In this document: piece by piece, positions 7,727-17,340 of the stretch
Position numbering within the stretch: the first letter of the stretch is position 1
How the letters are laid out: the number at the start of each line of letters is the position of its first letter
Assembly: GCA_019244295.1 (NCBI GenBank)
Contig: JAFASX010000128.1
Span: forward strand, 1 to 50,608
Length of the DNA stretch: 50,608 nt
Source: Pseudonocardia sp.
GTDB lineage: Bacteria > Actinomycetota > Actinomycetes > Mycobacteriales > Pseudonocardiaceae
Direction of reading: 5' to 3'
The notes under the pieces: generated by a model
Database searches by the model: none
Seen by the model: only the letters and a program-made list of their open reading frames with translations
What the model was told of the DNA's origin: nothing
Position numbers and translations under genes: made by a program

Positions 7727-9748
7727 CGCCTGCACCACCGGTGATACCTCTGTGTCGTGGGACGCGGCGTTCGACACGCCCACCCTCGGCATGGGCAGTG
7801 GCGTGACAACAAAGGGGCGCATCATTTCGTTGTCCTCATGCTCGAGGATGTGGCAGTGATAGACGTACTCACCTGGGATATCGAAGCGAATAGCGATGGT
7901 CACGAGATTACCGGGGTTGACCCTGATAGTGTCTTTCCAACCGAAACGTTCCCGGGAATCAAAAGCGCGCCCAGGAGCTCCGGGCACGAGTGGACCACTC
8001 GTTTCGAGAGCCTCCGGGTTGAACACGCTTACATTGTAACTGGTGGCCGCGTCTTCGAGCGGCTGGAACACGGACTGATGAATGTGGATGGGATGAACGT
8101 CGACGGTGGTGTTCAAAAACCGCCACACCTCCCATCGCCCAACGGCGGGGAAGATTCCGATTTTTTGGTAAAAGCCCCCCATTTGATCGCCGGACATCAC
8201 AGCAATCGGAGAGTACCGGAGCGGGCCAGCCTCGTCCGGTAGTCGCAACTCAATTTTCCCGCTTTCGTTGCGCTCAATCTCCACAAGCTGAAGATGTCCT
8301 GGGGGCTGCTCGACCAGCAGGACCGTTTGATGGCCACGGTCATCGGGCAGCTCAAGGACATCGGGTTGATCAGACGCCGGCGCGGGCGCAGGCGAGCCAG
8401 CGGTCTTACGCACAAGGCGGCGGAACCAGGGATTGAGGGTGGTCCGCTGAACCTTGGCCCACAGGTCGGGGTCCGGCGCGGCGGGAGAATGGCGCTCGAC
8501 ATCAAGGCGCATGACTTGTGGGTAAGGCAACCGCAGGTCTCGATGCGGCTTGCCGAGATCCGGCGGACGGGGACCGTCATCGAATGGTGCTTCCGCCGAG
8601 TTCACCAGGTAAAGGTGGGTACCGTCGAGCCCGGAAAGATCCAGCAAGAGGTCGATGCGTTCAGCTGAGGCCAACGTCACGCCCTGGCCCATGTCGAGCG
8701 GCTGAGCTTTCCACAGCAGACCAGCGTCAGTGCCGATAATCAGTGCCTTACCGACTTTCAACGGTTCACCGGTGGACTCAAGCAGGTGTAGCCGGTAGGT
8801 GCGGGCGTTGGAGGCGTTGAATATGCGTAACCGGACCACGCCGGCGCCGACCATCATGCGCGGCCAGAGCTTGCCGCCAACCAGCGTGAGCGGACCGAAG
8901 AACTCGGCGGTGTCCGGGGTGTTCTTGTGCAGAAACCGGACGCGGCCGTCCGGATCCTCGACGAGGTTGCGGTCGGCGAGCATCAGGATTGATTCCCCGG
9001 TCTGGGTACAGACCGGCAGCCCAAGCGCTTGTTCGAGCGGGTGGCGGATGATATAGGGGCCGGCGAGCCCGGCGTATATATGCGGCCCGGTCCCGCCCAT
9101 AGCGTGATCGTGGTACCAGTTCATCGCGCCGACCTTGTTCAGCCCGAGGTCGGCGTTGTCGCTGGTGTTGTCATAACAACACAGCTGGCGCCCGTCGGCG
9201 CCCATCATGTTGTCCGGCCACCCATCAGAGTCCGCTCTCGTGTGCCCACCATGCAGGTGGGTCACCGCCCAACCCGCCGGCACCATCGACAGATCCCGAG
9301 GAGCGCCGGCCGACGCGCCGCTGGTGCCGAGCTCATTCTGGGGAGAATCTTGCGAATTCTCGACCGTGGTCATCCATGCCTGGAACGGCAGCGGCCCTGG
9401 CGGCCCAATGCGATTTCGCCAGGTAATTTCCACGCTGTCGCCCGCGGTGACCTCCAGCGCTGGACCGGGTACCGACGCTGCCTTCCCCTGAACGCCGTAC
9501 CCCCACGCGGGCAGCGCCGGGAGGTTGGGGTGAATATCCGCCGAGGTACGGGAAAGCACGATCGTCTCCCGAGCCGGCAAAAGGTGAGCCGTCGGCGGCA
9601 CGAGCTCCGAAAGAAACGGCGTCAGGGTCCGGTCGTCAAGAGTCGGCGCGTCAAACTCCAACTCCGTCGGCGTGGGCGCCGAGGAGCTCCCAGCGGCTAC
9701 CGCGGCGCTCTTCTCGACCTGGTCCGGCGTGACAATTACCTCAGCCAT
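7703..9748 (-). CDS. Multicopper oxidase
   Basis: 681-aa oxidase of the CotA/phenoxazinone-synthase-like group, which couples oxidation of phenolic or metal substrates to reduction of O2 to water. All four copper-binding motifs are visible: HLHGGH (164-169), WYHDHA (211-216), HPIHIHQ (552-558) and YHCHILEHED (630-639, type 1 plus trinuclear ligands). No Sec or Tat signal is present, so it may be cytoplasmic or spore-like surface-associated, as for CotA. The ATG at 9748 is used because GGGAAGG precedes it; upstream in-frame starts up to 9841 add an unconserved leader. It stands alone, convergent with the nucleotidyltransferase gene. Confidence 0.88.
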   Translation of the reverse strand: MAEVIVTPDQVEKSAAVAAGSSSAPTPTELEFDAPTLDDRTLTPFLSELVPPTAHLLPARETIVLSRTSADIHPNLPALPAWGYGVQGKAASVPGPALEVTAGDSVEITWRNRIGPPGPLPFQAWMTTVENSQDSPQNELGTSGASAGAPRDLSMVPAGWAVTHLHGGHTRADSDGWPDNMMGADGRQLCCYDNTSDNADLGLNKVGAMNWYHDHAMGGTGPHIYAGLAGPYIIRHPLEQALGLPVCTQTGESILMLADRNLVEDPDGRVRFLHKNTPDTAEFFGPLTLVGGKLWPRMMVGAGVVRLRIFNASNARTYRLHLLESTGEPLKVGKALIIGTDAGLLWKAQPLDMGQGVTLASAERIDLLLDLSGLDGTHLYLVNSAEAPFDDGPRPPDLGKPHRDLRLPYPQVMRLDVERHSPAAPDPDLWAKVQRTTLNPWFRRLVRKTAGSPAPAPASDQPDVLELPDDRGHQTVLLVEQPPGHLQLVEIERNESGKIELRLPDEAGPLRYSPIAVMSGDQMGGFYQKIGIFPAVGRWEVWRFLNTTVDVHPIHIHQSVFQPLEDAATSYNVSVFNPEALETSGPLVPGAPGRAFDSRERFGWKDTIRVNPGNLVTIAIRFDIPGEYVYHCHILEHEDNEMMRPFVVTPLPMPRVGVSNAASHDTEVSPVVQALPKRSIL

Positions 9749-10046
9749 GACATTGCCTTCCCTATAAGCAGCGGTTGCCTCGACCTTACTAGTCACCGCA
9801 ACTTCAATATGACGGTCGGCCGCCGGTCCAGACCGGCTCAATCAACCGTCCGCTTGTCTTGCTCAGGCTCATCCGCTCCTTTAGCACTACACCGGCATCC
9901 TCGGCGCGGAAACCGCATAGATGTCCTGGCTGGTCCGCGCCGCCCGACTCAATAACCCTTGGCAGCCGCGGAGTGGCACGTAGGAAACCGTGGAGGTACT
10001 GAGGCCGGATGAACGCCGGGGAAGCGCTGCATAGTATACTGGCCGG

Positions 10047-10793
10047 GATGTCGTCGCCAACCTCTACGGCGGTGACATCGCCGCCGCGCTGCGTTCCGAG
10101 GTCCGGATCAATGCCACCACATTCCGGGTGATCGGAGTACTGAAGGCCGACGGCAACTTCGACGACATCGCGCTGATGCCACTGAGCACGGCGCGGAATT
10201 ACTTGTTCGGCGGCGAGGATGAAATCACCTCCATGGCGGGAAGGCGAACTCGGTAGCCCAGGTAGCAGTCGCCACTGATCAGATCAACACGATCCTCTCT
10301 AGACGCCACCGGATTCAGAACACGACGAAGCGCGATTTCAGGGTGCGTTCGCTGCAAAAACAAGTCGAACGATTCACTCAGTTCGTGCGCTTCCTGACCA
10401 TGTTCATCGTGGCGGTTGGGGCGGTCTCGCTAATCGTCGGGGGAATCGGAGTAGCTAACATCATGCTGGTCTTGGTGACCGAGCGAACCCGAGAGATCGG
10501 TATTCGCAGGGCCATCGGCGCGCCACGCAGCGCAATCATGAAACAGTTCCTGCTCGAGTCGACGTTGCTGGCCGGGGCCAGCGGTCTGCTCTGCGCGCTG
10601 CTGGGCGTAACACTGATCTTGACTGGGGCAAACGTGGCCCGCCAGCTCACCCCGCTATTCGGCTCCCCGACGCTGTCGCCGCTGGCGATTGCGGTAGCGA
10701 TCGCGGTGAGCCTAGGCATCGGGCTATTGGCCGGCGGCTACCCGCGCTTCGCGCCGCCCGGCTGCAACCCTCAAAGCGCTGCGTTACGAGTAG
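10047..10793 (+). pseudogene. MacB/FtsX-type ABC permease relic
   Basis: Broken C-terminal part of a MacB-like ABC exporter permease. The first segment (from about 10047, DVVANLYGGD, then VIGVLKADGNFDDIALMPL) is the periplasmic domain and is lost to a stop after about 10240. The next frame picks up at SVAQVAVATDQINTILSRRH and runs through typical FtsX transmembrane segments including IGVANIMLVLVTERTREIGI. Near the end, two further shifts are needed to read YP, ALRAARLQP and LKALRYE-stop, the usual family ending at 10793. The N-terminal membrane segment and any ATPase partner are absent. At least three lesions make this a clear pseudogene. Confidence 0.85.
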
Positions 10794-10819
10794 CTGCCGC
10801 TGCGTTACGAGTAGCTGCC
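10778..10819 (+). repeat. Perfect 21-bp tandem duplication
   Basis: The 21 bases at 10778-10798 are repeated exactly at 10799-10819. The unit contains TGCGTTACGAGTAG, which encodes the terminal LRYE-stop of the permease relic, so the relic's end was copied after or during decay. Confidence 0.95.
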
Positions 10820-10950
10820 CTCGTCCTCGGCCAGATGGCTCAATCGCCCCTGGTCTCGGGAGCTCTGGCAACCTTGTCCAAGCCGGATTCGCTGAGTAGC
10901 ATTAATCCTGTCCAGACTGGGCTCGGTCCCGGAAGGCGCGGGAGCACGTC

Positions 10951-11832
10951 ATGATCGTGATAGACACCGTGCTGAGTCTGGCAGCCGTCGGGCTCGCCTG
11001 GTTCGGCATGGGCTTCCGGGTGGTGCGGCAGTACGAACGTGGTGTGGTCTTCCGGTTTGGCAAAGTCCTCGACGCGGCTCGCGAGCCTGGGTTGACGCGG
11101 ATTCTGCCCGGGATTGACCGGATGCACAAGGTCAACATGCAGATCGTGACTATGCCCGTTCCCGCGCAGGATGGTATTACTCGGGACAATGTGACGGTTC
11201 GAGTCGACGCGGTGGTCTATTTCAAGGTGATTGACCCGGTCCGCGCAACCGTCGACGTGCAGGACTACGTAGCGGCCATCGGGCAGGTCGCGCAGACTTC
11301 GTTGCGCTCGATTATCGGAAAGAGCGACCTCGATGACCTACTGTCGAACCGCGAGCGGCTCAACGAAGGCCTCGAGCTCCTCATCGATAATCCGTCGCTT
11401 GGTTGGGGCGTGCACATCGATCGAGTGGAGATCAAAGACGTCGCCTTGCCGGAATCGATGAAGCGGTCCATGTCCAGGCAAGCCGAGGCGGAACGGGAAC
11501 GGCGGGCGCGAGTGATCAGCGCTGATGGTGAATTACAAGCCTCAGAGAAACTCGCCGAAGCCGCCGCCACCATGTCACGCAGCCCAGCCGCTCTGCAGTT
11601 GCGGCTGTTGGAAACCGTCGTACAAGTCGCCGCCGAGAAGAACTCCACCGTTGTATTGCCATTTCCGGTGGAACTACTAAGATTCTTGGAGTCGGCGACC
11701 GGACGGCCACGCTCAACCGATGATTCGACCGAATTGGCCGGCGACAACGGTCACGTACCCGGCGGACACGAGATAAGTAACGCCGCCTTGACAGGACGCA
11801 ACGCCGACCCAGAACGCGCCGCGGGCGGTTGA
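10951..11832 (+). CDS. SPFH/band-7 slipin-type membrane protein
   Basis: 293-aa stomatin-like protein: one N-terminal membrane segment, then FRVVRQYERGVVFRFGKV, the band-7 core (RDNVTVRVDAVVYFKV, TSLRSIIGKSDLDDLL) and a helical region with SRQAEAERERRARVISADGE. Such proteins oligomerise at the membrane and organise microdomains or regulate partner proteases. No NfeD partner is seen beside it. The ATG at 10951 has a GGGAG-type site upstream. The C-terminal 50 residues are low complexity and not family-specific. Confidence 0.88.
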   Translation: MIVIDTVLSLAAVGLAWFGMGFRVVRQYERGVVFRFGKVLDAAREPGLTRILPGIDRMHKVNMQIVTMPVPAQDGITRDNVTVRVDAVVYFKVIDPVRATVDVQDYVAAIGQVAQTSLRSIIGKSDLDDLLSNRERLNEGLELLIDNPSLGWGVHIDRVEIKDVALPESMKRSMSRQAEAERERRARVISADGELQASEKLAEAAATMSRSPAALQLRLLETVVQVAAEKNSTVVLPFPVELLRFLESATGRPRSTDDSTELAGDNGHVPGGHEISNAALTGRNADPERAAGG

Positions 11833-12062
11833 TTGAACGGGCCGCTGGCCATGACGGACGGCGCGCCCGTGTCCATCGTCGATCAACCAGCCGTCAGGAG
11901 CTAACCAGATGATCCAGGACGAAGCCGTCGCCGAAGGTAACAGCGCTTCGTCTTCGGCAATGCCCGCGGTGGAACGCCGCTCATGGTGAAGGCACCGCCC
12001 AAGCGGCGGGTCGCGGGTAACCACGCAGACATCAGCCGGGCGCTCGTACTCGCCAGCAATCC

Positions 12063-13253
12063 TCACGTCACCTGATGACCCGGATCCGCGGTAACCAGGT
12101 CTGAGCCCACCGTGAGGATGGAGGCGGTGAAACCGTGTACGTAGTTGCGGCCGGCTACCGGTCCGATTTCACCGGCGGCGAAGAAACCGGCGACCGCGTC
12201 AAGGCCCAGAGTCTGCCGGACCGCAAGGACGTCGTGATCGGCGCTCGGGAACATCGCCCGACCGCGCCCGTTGCAGGAGAACAGCAGCGCCCCCTTGCCG
12301 ACGCCGGTCTCGCCGAGCTTCGCCAGCAGCTCGCTGAGGTCTTCGTCGGCGGCGGCGGCATCGCGAACTTGAAACCGCACGGTGGTACCGACGTCCACGG
12401 CCTCACCGACGACGACAGCGCCGGTTCGTTCGTTGGCTCCCAGGACCCCACGGATGAGAAAGTCGCCCCGTTCGTGGGTCTCGGCGTACTCGTTCATCGC
12501 GATTCCGAGGTGCAGCCCACGCAGCGCCAAGTCCTGCTCCTCAGGAAGCAGGGCGGCGACGATCTGTTGAAGCTTGCGGTACGCGGACAACCCGGCCAGC
12601 TCGAACAGCACGTTGTCCTCGGCCTTGGTCACCGTCATCGGTGGCCCAATAGGTCGGCACCCTTGGCTCACCGCGATGTGGGCCGCGATCGGACCGCTCA
12701 GCATGACACCGACAGCGCCGTCGAGCACGGCGTCATCCAGAAAGAGCCTCGTCGAGCCCGGTCCGATCGGCCCGCTCGCGAGCCCTCCGACCAGCGGCAG
12801 CCCCGGCCGGGTGTCGTTGCAATGCGCCACGAAAGGGACGATCGGAAATCCGTATGGGTCGGCCAGCAGGACCCCGACCTCGTTCTGGGCGGTGCGCGGG
12901 GGCAGCCCGCTGACCAGCAGCGTGCCGCTGACTTGGCGCGCGCTGAGATGGATCGGACGCACTTCAACCCCGGGAAGCACCGCGGCCCACACCGCAACCG
13001 CGCTTACTTGCTCCACGCCGCGACCGGCCCCGATAACGCCGCCCGCGCTGCATCCGATCGTCGTACGAGCGTGCGCGATCTTCACCGCGGTTGAGCTGGC
13101 GCCCACGATCGTCTCTGGTCTGCCGCCGCAGACGAACACACATAACAGGTCGGGCCGCCGCCCGCCGAGGCGCCCCAGCGCCTGCCCTACCGCCGACTCG
13201 GCCGCCGCCACCAAATCTGTGCCAGTAGCCAGGCCGTCTCCGATCTCGGCCAT
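12063..13253 (-). CDS. FIST domain-containing protein
   Basis: 396-aa protein with FIST_N (about 25-230) and FIST_C (about 240-380) domains, a small-ligand sensory module found alone or in signal-transduction proteins. Recognisable pieces include TIGCSAGGVIGAGRGVE, LPLVGGLASG and, in the C-domain, ALLFSCNGRGRAMF followed by DAVAGFFAAGEIGPVAG. The ATG at 13253 follows a strong GAGGTGA site. No kinase or chemoreceptor is fused or adjacent, so its output partner is unknown. It is convergent with the band-7 gene, separated by a 230-bp gap in which I see nothing else. Confidence 0.85.
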   Translation of the reverse strand: MAEIGDGLATGTDLVAAAESAVGQALGRLGGRRPDLLCVFVCGGRPETIVGASSTAVKIAHARTTIGCSAGGVIGAGRGVEQVSAVAVWAAVLPGVEVRPIHLSARQVSGTLLVSGLPPRTAQNEVGVLLADPYGFPIVPFVAHCNDTRPGLPLVGGLASGPIGPGSTRLFLDDAVLDGAVGVMLSGPIAAHIAVSQGCRPIGPPMTVTKAEDNVLFELAGLSAYRKLQQIVAALLPEEQDLALRGLHLGIAMNEYAETHERGDFLIRGVLGANERTGAVVVGEAVDVGTTVRFQVRDAAAADEDLSELLAKLGETGVGKGALLFSCNGRGRAMFPSADHDVLAVRQTLGLDAVAGFFAAGEIGPVAGRNYVHGFTASILTVGSDLVTADPGHQVT

Positions 13254-13447
13254 CCTCGGGTCACCTCCCCGACCTCGGCGTACCGTCGTACTTCTACCCG
13301 CGCACCGCCACACCACACTGCCCACCAACGTGGACTGAGTTACAACCGCGAGGCTACTTACCTTTCGTCGACAGGGACAGTCCGCGCTGGCGGGAGTCCG
13401 GTACCGATCTCGAAAACTCCAGGCATCGACGAGCGACACGACGAGCG

Positions 13448-14075
13448 GTGGATGCCCCCGGCAGCGAGCCGGCAACCCAGCTCCAGCGCGGAGCGCTGCT
13501 GATATCCGACGGCATGGTGTACATCCCGTACGGCGGCAACTTCGGCGACTGCGGCCGGTACCTCGGCCGAGTAGTGGCGGCCCCAATCTCCGGAGGCGAC
13601 CCGCTGATCGACTTTGCGGTACCGACCACCCGGGAAGGCGGCATCTGGTCCCCACCCGGCCCCTCGGCCCTCCCCAACGCTGACCTACTGGTGACGACAG
13701 GCAACGGTGAGGCCGTCGATGGCCCCTGGGACCACAGCGACTCGATCCTGCGGTTGTCCCCAATGCTGCGGCTACGCGACGGTTTCGCACCCACCCAGTG
13801 GGCGCGGGAGAACTCCAAGGACGCCGACCTGGGCTCCACCGGGCCGGTGTTACTGCCCGGCGGGCGTCAGGTGATAGCCGCTGGCAAGGGCGATGGGATC
13901 TACCTGGCCGACGTCGACGCCCTCGGTGGCGTTGGTGGTCAGCGGGCGCAGCTGTCAGGCTGCCAGTCGTATGGCGGAGGCGCCGCGACCCGGTTCGCCA
14001 CTCCCGCCGCCTCCGGATCGTCGTTGTTCATCCCGACCCTCACCGGCATCACCGCGGTAGCCATCACCCCCGTAG
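13448..14075 (+). pseudogene. PQQ-like beta-propeller protein fragment
   Basis: An open stretch of about 210 residues matching the C-terminal blades of an actinobacterial PQQ-like (BamB/pyrrolo-quinoline quinone repeat) propeller: GALLISDGMVYIPYGGNFGDCG, then GIWSPPGPSALPNADLLVTTGNG, DSILRLSP and GSTGPVLLPGG. There is no plausible start or signal peptide, the N-terminal blades are missing, and the frame runs without a stop into DNA antisense to the neighbouring MFS gene. It is best read as a both-ends-truncated relic. The boundaries are set by where family resemblance stops. Confidence 0.75.
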
Positions 14076-14091
14076 TGAGCCGAGGAGCACT

Positions 14092-15537
14092 TCACACCCG
14101 CGCTCCCGCCCCCTGCGGCAACGTGTTATCGGCCACCGTTAATGCCGCCTCGGCATCTGGCTCGTGGGTGCTACGGGGTGGCGTCAGCAGCAGGGTTGAT
14201 GCGGCCGCGGCGAGCCCGGCCGCGGCGGCGAGCAGCAGACTGCCGCGCAGGCCCGGCATGAACGTGCCCGGCTGCGCCAGCAACGCGCCGAAGACCGCGA
14301 CCGCCAGTGCACCGCCGACCTGCCGGCTGGTGTTGAACACGCCGCTGACAGTGCCTGTTCGGTGTCCCGGGACGCTGTTGAGCAGGACGGCAGTCACCGG
14401 TGGCATCACCAGGGGGCCGGCGAGTCCGACGAGGACCATCAGTACGGCCAGCACCCACACAGGGGTGGAAGCCGGGACGACCGCCAGGATCACCAGACCG
14501 GCCGTCATCAGCGACAGCCCACCGCTGACCAGTACGGGTGCGCCCAGCCGCTCCGCGATGCGGGCGCTGAGCGGGGTCAGGACAGCACCGATCAGCATCA
14601 TCGGCACGAACGCCAGGCCGGTGCCGAGCGGCGACACACCGCGCTGCTGCTGGAGATACAGGCTCATCACGAACGGCAGCCCGTAGTAGCCGACGATGAA
14701 CGCGAAGCCGACAGCGTTAGCGACTGACACGTTGCGGCGCCGGAACAGGTCGAGGGGCACCATCGGGTGGGCGACGCGCGCCTCGGCCGCCAGGAACACC
14801 GCGAGCGCCACCACCGCGACCGCGAAAGCGCTCACCACTTGTGGCGCGGCGAAGCCATCGGCGCCGGCCTCAATCGCCCCGAAGGTGAGGCCACCCATCG
14901 CCAGCACGGCCGTGACCTGTCCGATCCAGTCAAACGGCACCCTCCGGCGGGGCGAGTGCTTGGTCCGAGCCAGCAGGAGCAGCGCCACAGCGCCGACCGG
15001 CAGGTTGATGAAGAAGATCAGCCGCCACGTGATCAGCGTCAGCAGACCGCCCAGCACCGGCCCGGAGGAGGAAGCTACCGCGCCGCCCATCGCCCAGGCC
15101 GCGACCGCGCGGGCCCGCCTGACCGGATCCGGGTATGCCTGCCCGATCAGCGACATCGAAGATGGCATCATCACAGCGGCTGCGGCGCCTTGGGCGAACC
15201 GGGCCACGATCAGCGCGGCCAGATTCGGCGCCAAACCGCAGGCGGCCGAGGCGACGACGAACACGACGACGCCAGCGGCGAACGCGCGGCGCGCGCCGAC
15301 CCGGTCCGACAATGCTCCGGCGGACAACAGCAGCGCGGCGAACATCAGCGTATAGCCGTCCACCACCCACTGCAGTCCCGTGATGCCCCCGCCGAGATCG
15401 CGTCGGACCGACGGCAAGGCGACGTTGACGACCACCGCGTCCAGGGTGATCACGAAGAAGCCGAGCACGGCCGCGGCCAGCGTAAAACCGGCGCCGTGGC
15501 TGACGCGGGGTCGGTCCGCGACGATGTGTGTGGACAC
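14092..15537 (-). CDS. MFS drug exporter, DHA2 (EmrB/QacA) family
   Basis: 481-aa proton-coupled exporter with about 14 hydrophobic helices. Family motifs are visible: LDAVVVNVALPSVRRDLG in helix 1, LSDRVGARRAF (motif A), and the DHA2 arrangement with PFDWIGQVTAVL mid-protein. The start is GTG at 15537 with GGGAGAG upstream. It is divergent from an XRE-type regulator at 15711, across a 173-bp spacer, an arrangement typical of an exporter controlled by its neighbour. Substrate is unknown. Confidence 0.88.
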   Translation of the reverse strand: MSTHIVADRPRVSHGAGFTLAAAVLGFFVITLDAVVVNVALPSVRRDLGGGITGLQWVVDGYTLMFAALLLSAGALSDRVGARRAFAAGVVVFVVASAACGLAPNLAALIVARFAQGAAAAVMMPSSMSLIGQAYPDPVRRARAVAAWAMGGAVASSSGPVLGGLLTLITWRLIFFINLPVGAVALLLLARTKHSPRRRVPFDWIGQVTAVLAMGGLTFGAIEAGADGFAAPQVVSAFAVAVVALAVFLAAEARVAHPMVPLDLFRRRNVSVANAVGFAFIVGYYGLPFVMSLYLQQQRGVSPLGTGLAFVPMMLIGAVLTPLSARIAERLGAPVLVSGGLSLMTAGLVILAVVPASTPVWVLAVLMVLVGLAGPLVMPPVTAVLLNSVPGHRTGTVSGVFNTSRQVGGALAVAVFGALLAQPGTFMPGLRGSLLLAAAAGLAAAASTLLLTPPRSTHEPDAEAALTVADNTLPQGAGARV

Positions 15538-15710
15538 TGGTCTCTCCCGTGCGTGATGTTTCGTCCATGCCGGACCGGCATGGGTGCCGCCTTAAGTCAT
15601 GCGGCGACACGCCCACGGAACCACCTGTCCGCGGCGCGAAGGAGTCCGTGCTGATAGAGGTACTGGCAGTGCCTCCTTGCGCCAGGTCAGGGTCGGTAAC
15701 CTCAAGAAGC

Positions 15711-16592
15711 GTGAGCAGCGGGGACGGTGTCCGCGGTGAGATCCGCCAGTTCCTCACGACCCGGCGAGCCCGGATCACGCCTGCGCGGGCCGGCCTGCCG
15801 AACTACGGCGGAAAGCGGCGAGTGCCGGGACTTCGTCGGGAGGAGGTGGCGCTGCTGGCCGGCATCTCGATCGAGTACTACACCCGGCTGGAACGCGGAG
15901 ATACTCGCGGTGTCTCGCCGGACGTGTTGGACGGGATCGCCCGCGCGCTACGGCTCGACGACGTCGAGCGCGCGCATCTGGTGGACCTCGTCCGCACGGC
16001 AAACGCCAGACGACCGGCGCGTCGCCGGCCCACACAGCGGCGAGTGCGTCCGAGCGTGCAGCATCTGCTTGACTCGATGACCGGCACCGCCGCGTTCGTG
16101 CGCAACGGCCGGCTGGACATCCTGTCGGCCAACCAGCTGGGCTACGCGCTGTACTCGCCAGCGTTCCTCGACCCGGTCCGGCCGGTCAACCTCGCCCGGT
16201 TCATCTTCCTCGACCGGCGCTCGACCGAGTTCTACCGCGACTGGGACGGCATCGCCCATGCCGCCGCCGGCAATCTTCGCGCCGAGGCCGGGCGCGACCC
16301 GTGCGACCGGGCACTGTCCGATCTGGTCGGCGAGCTATCGACGCGCAGCCAGGAGTTCCGGGTGCGCTGGGCCGCGCACGATGTGAAGTACTACCGCAGC
16401 GGCGTCCAGCCGTTCCACCACCCGCTCGTCGGCGAGCTCACCCTCAACTACGACGTCCTCGAGATCCCGGCCGACCCGGGACAGACGATCGTCGCCTACA
16501 CAGCCGAACCCGACTCGCCGTCGCGGCAGGCACTGGACCTGCTCGCGAGCTGGACGTCGACCCCAGAACGAGCGCCCGAGTACGACAGCTGA
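15711..16592 (+). CDS. XRE-family regulator with MmyB-like ligand domain
   Basis: 293-aa transcription factor. The N-terminal helix-turn-helix (about 8-80) includes GLRREEVALLAGISIEYYTRLE and SPDVLDGIARAL. The C-terminal MmyB-like domain, thought to bind a small ligand, includes the marks FVRNGRLDILSANQLGYALY and FLDRRSTEFYRDWD. The start is GTG at 15711, which trims a non-conserved extension. It faces the MFS exporter gene across 173 bp and is followed by a cupin gene, so it probably controls both in response to a small molecule. Confidence 0.85.
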   Translation: MSSGDGVRGEIRQFLTTRRARITPARAGLPNYGGKRRVPGLRREEVALLAGISIEYYTRLERGDTRGVSPDVLDGIARALRLDDVERAHLVDLVRTANARRPARRRPTQRRVRPSVQHLLDSMTGTAAFVRNGRLDILSANQLGYALYSPAFLDPVRPVNLARFIFLDRRSTEFYRDWDGIAHAAAGNLRAEAGRDPCDRALSDLVGELSTRSQEFRVRWAAHDVKYYRSGVQPFHHPLVGELTLNYDVLEIPADPGQTIVAYTAEPDSPSRQALDLLASWTSTPERAPEYDS

Positions 16593-16647
16593 GCGTGGCA
16601 ATCCCGCGTGCTTGACCAGCAGCATCACCTCTCATCAAGGAGTCATC

Positions 16648-17049
16648 ATGCCCATCCAGCCCAAGCAGCCGACCGCGAAAGGCCCGGCCGAGTGGTTCAC
16701 CGGAGACGTCTACCTCGACGGCATCGCCCGCGGCGAGGAGCCCTCGCGCGTGCGTGTCAGCACGGTCCGGTTCACCCCGTCCGCGCGCACCGCCTGGCAC
16801 TCGCACGCCGTCGGGCAGACCCTCTACGTCACCGAAGGTCGCGGCCTCGTCCAATCCCGAGGCGGCGGCATCGAGGAGATCCGCCCCGGTGACGTCATCT
16901 ACGCGCCTGCCGACGAGTGGCACTGGCACGGCGCCGCGCCCGACCACTTCATGACCCACCTATCGATCACCGAAGCCGTTCCCGGCGACGAGCGACCCGA
17001 GGTGGTATGGGGCGAACACGTCACCGACGAGGAGTACCACGCTCGGTGA
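16648..17049 (+). CDS. Cupin domain protein
   Basis: 133-aa single-domain cupin resembling the (R)-mandelonitrile lyase-like/quercetinase-like group. Metal ligands of cupin motif 1 are visible in TAWHSHAVGQTLYVTEGRG, and motif 2 in IRPGDVIYAPADEWHWHG. The ATG at 16648 has AAGGAG five bases upstream. It lies 55 bp after the XRE regulator in the same direction and is probably co-transcribed. The reaction is not predictable from sequence; such genes are common beside XRE/MFS pairs. Confidence 0.82.
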   Translation: MPIQPKQPTAKGPAEWFTGDVYLDGIARGEEPSRVRVSTVRFTPSARTAWHSHAVGQTLYVTEGRGLVQSRGGGIEEIRPGDVIYAPADEWHWHGAAPDHFMTHLSITEAVPGDERPEVVWGEHVTDEEYHAR

Positions 17050-17235
17050 TCGCGTTACGTCGAGCAAGCGGACGCGCCCTGATGCCTACCGGGTCGAAAC
17101 GCGCCTCGGCCTCGGTTTGCACTTGCGCCGCGACCCGCTCGCGCGCACGCACGCACGCAGATACTCCTCCACCTCGCTCCGGTGACGCAGGTAAAAAGTG
17201 ATCACGGCATAAATGTCGTCGAGGCACAGCCGGTG
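17050..17235 (-). pseudogene. DUF433 (VapB-type antitoxin-like) gene relic
   Basis: Two minus-strand frames together recreate a DUF433 C-terminal region: LDDIYAVITFYLRHRSEVEEYLR in one, then ERVAAQVQTEAEARFDP and GIRARPLARR in another. The switch falls in a CGTG-repeat tract (plus strand 17141-17160, CGCACGCACGCACG). The N-terminal half and any DUF5615/PIN toxin partner are missing. DUF433 proteins usually act as antitoxins to PIN-like toxins. Confidence 0.7.
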
Positions 17236-17340
17236 TGGCTAATCTGTACCGAGGTTGGACACACAGGTCGCTACTGCCGGCATCGCCGCGTAATCAGCAA
17301 CCGAGGGTAGCGCAGTCGACGGGTGTCGGCCTCGACGCCG

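Noticed and set aside
12135..13094. Long plus-strand open frame of 319 codons
   Set aside because: It is fully antisense to the FIST gene, Gln/Arg/His-rich as expected for an antisense frame in high-GC DNA, and resembles no family.
14700..15650. Long open frames on the plus strand across the MFS gene
   Set aside because: Antisense shadows of the DHA2 exporter; composition is typical of reverse frames and no start signal is present.
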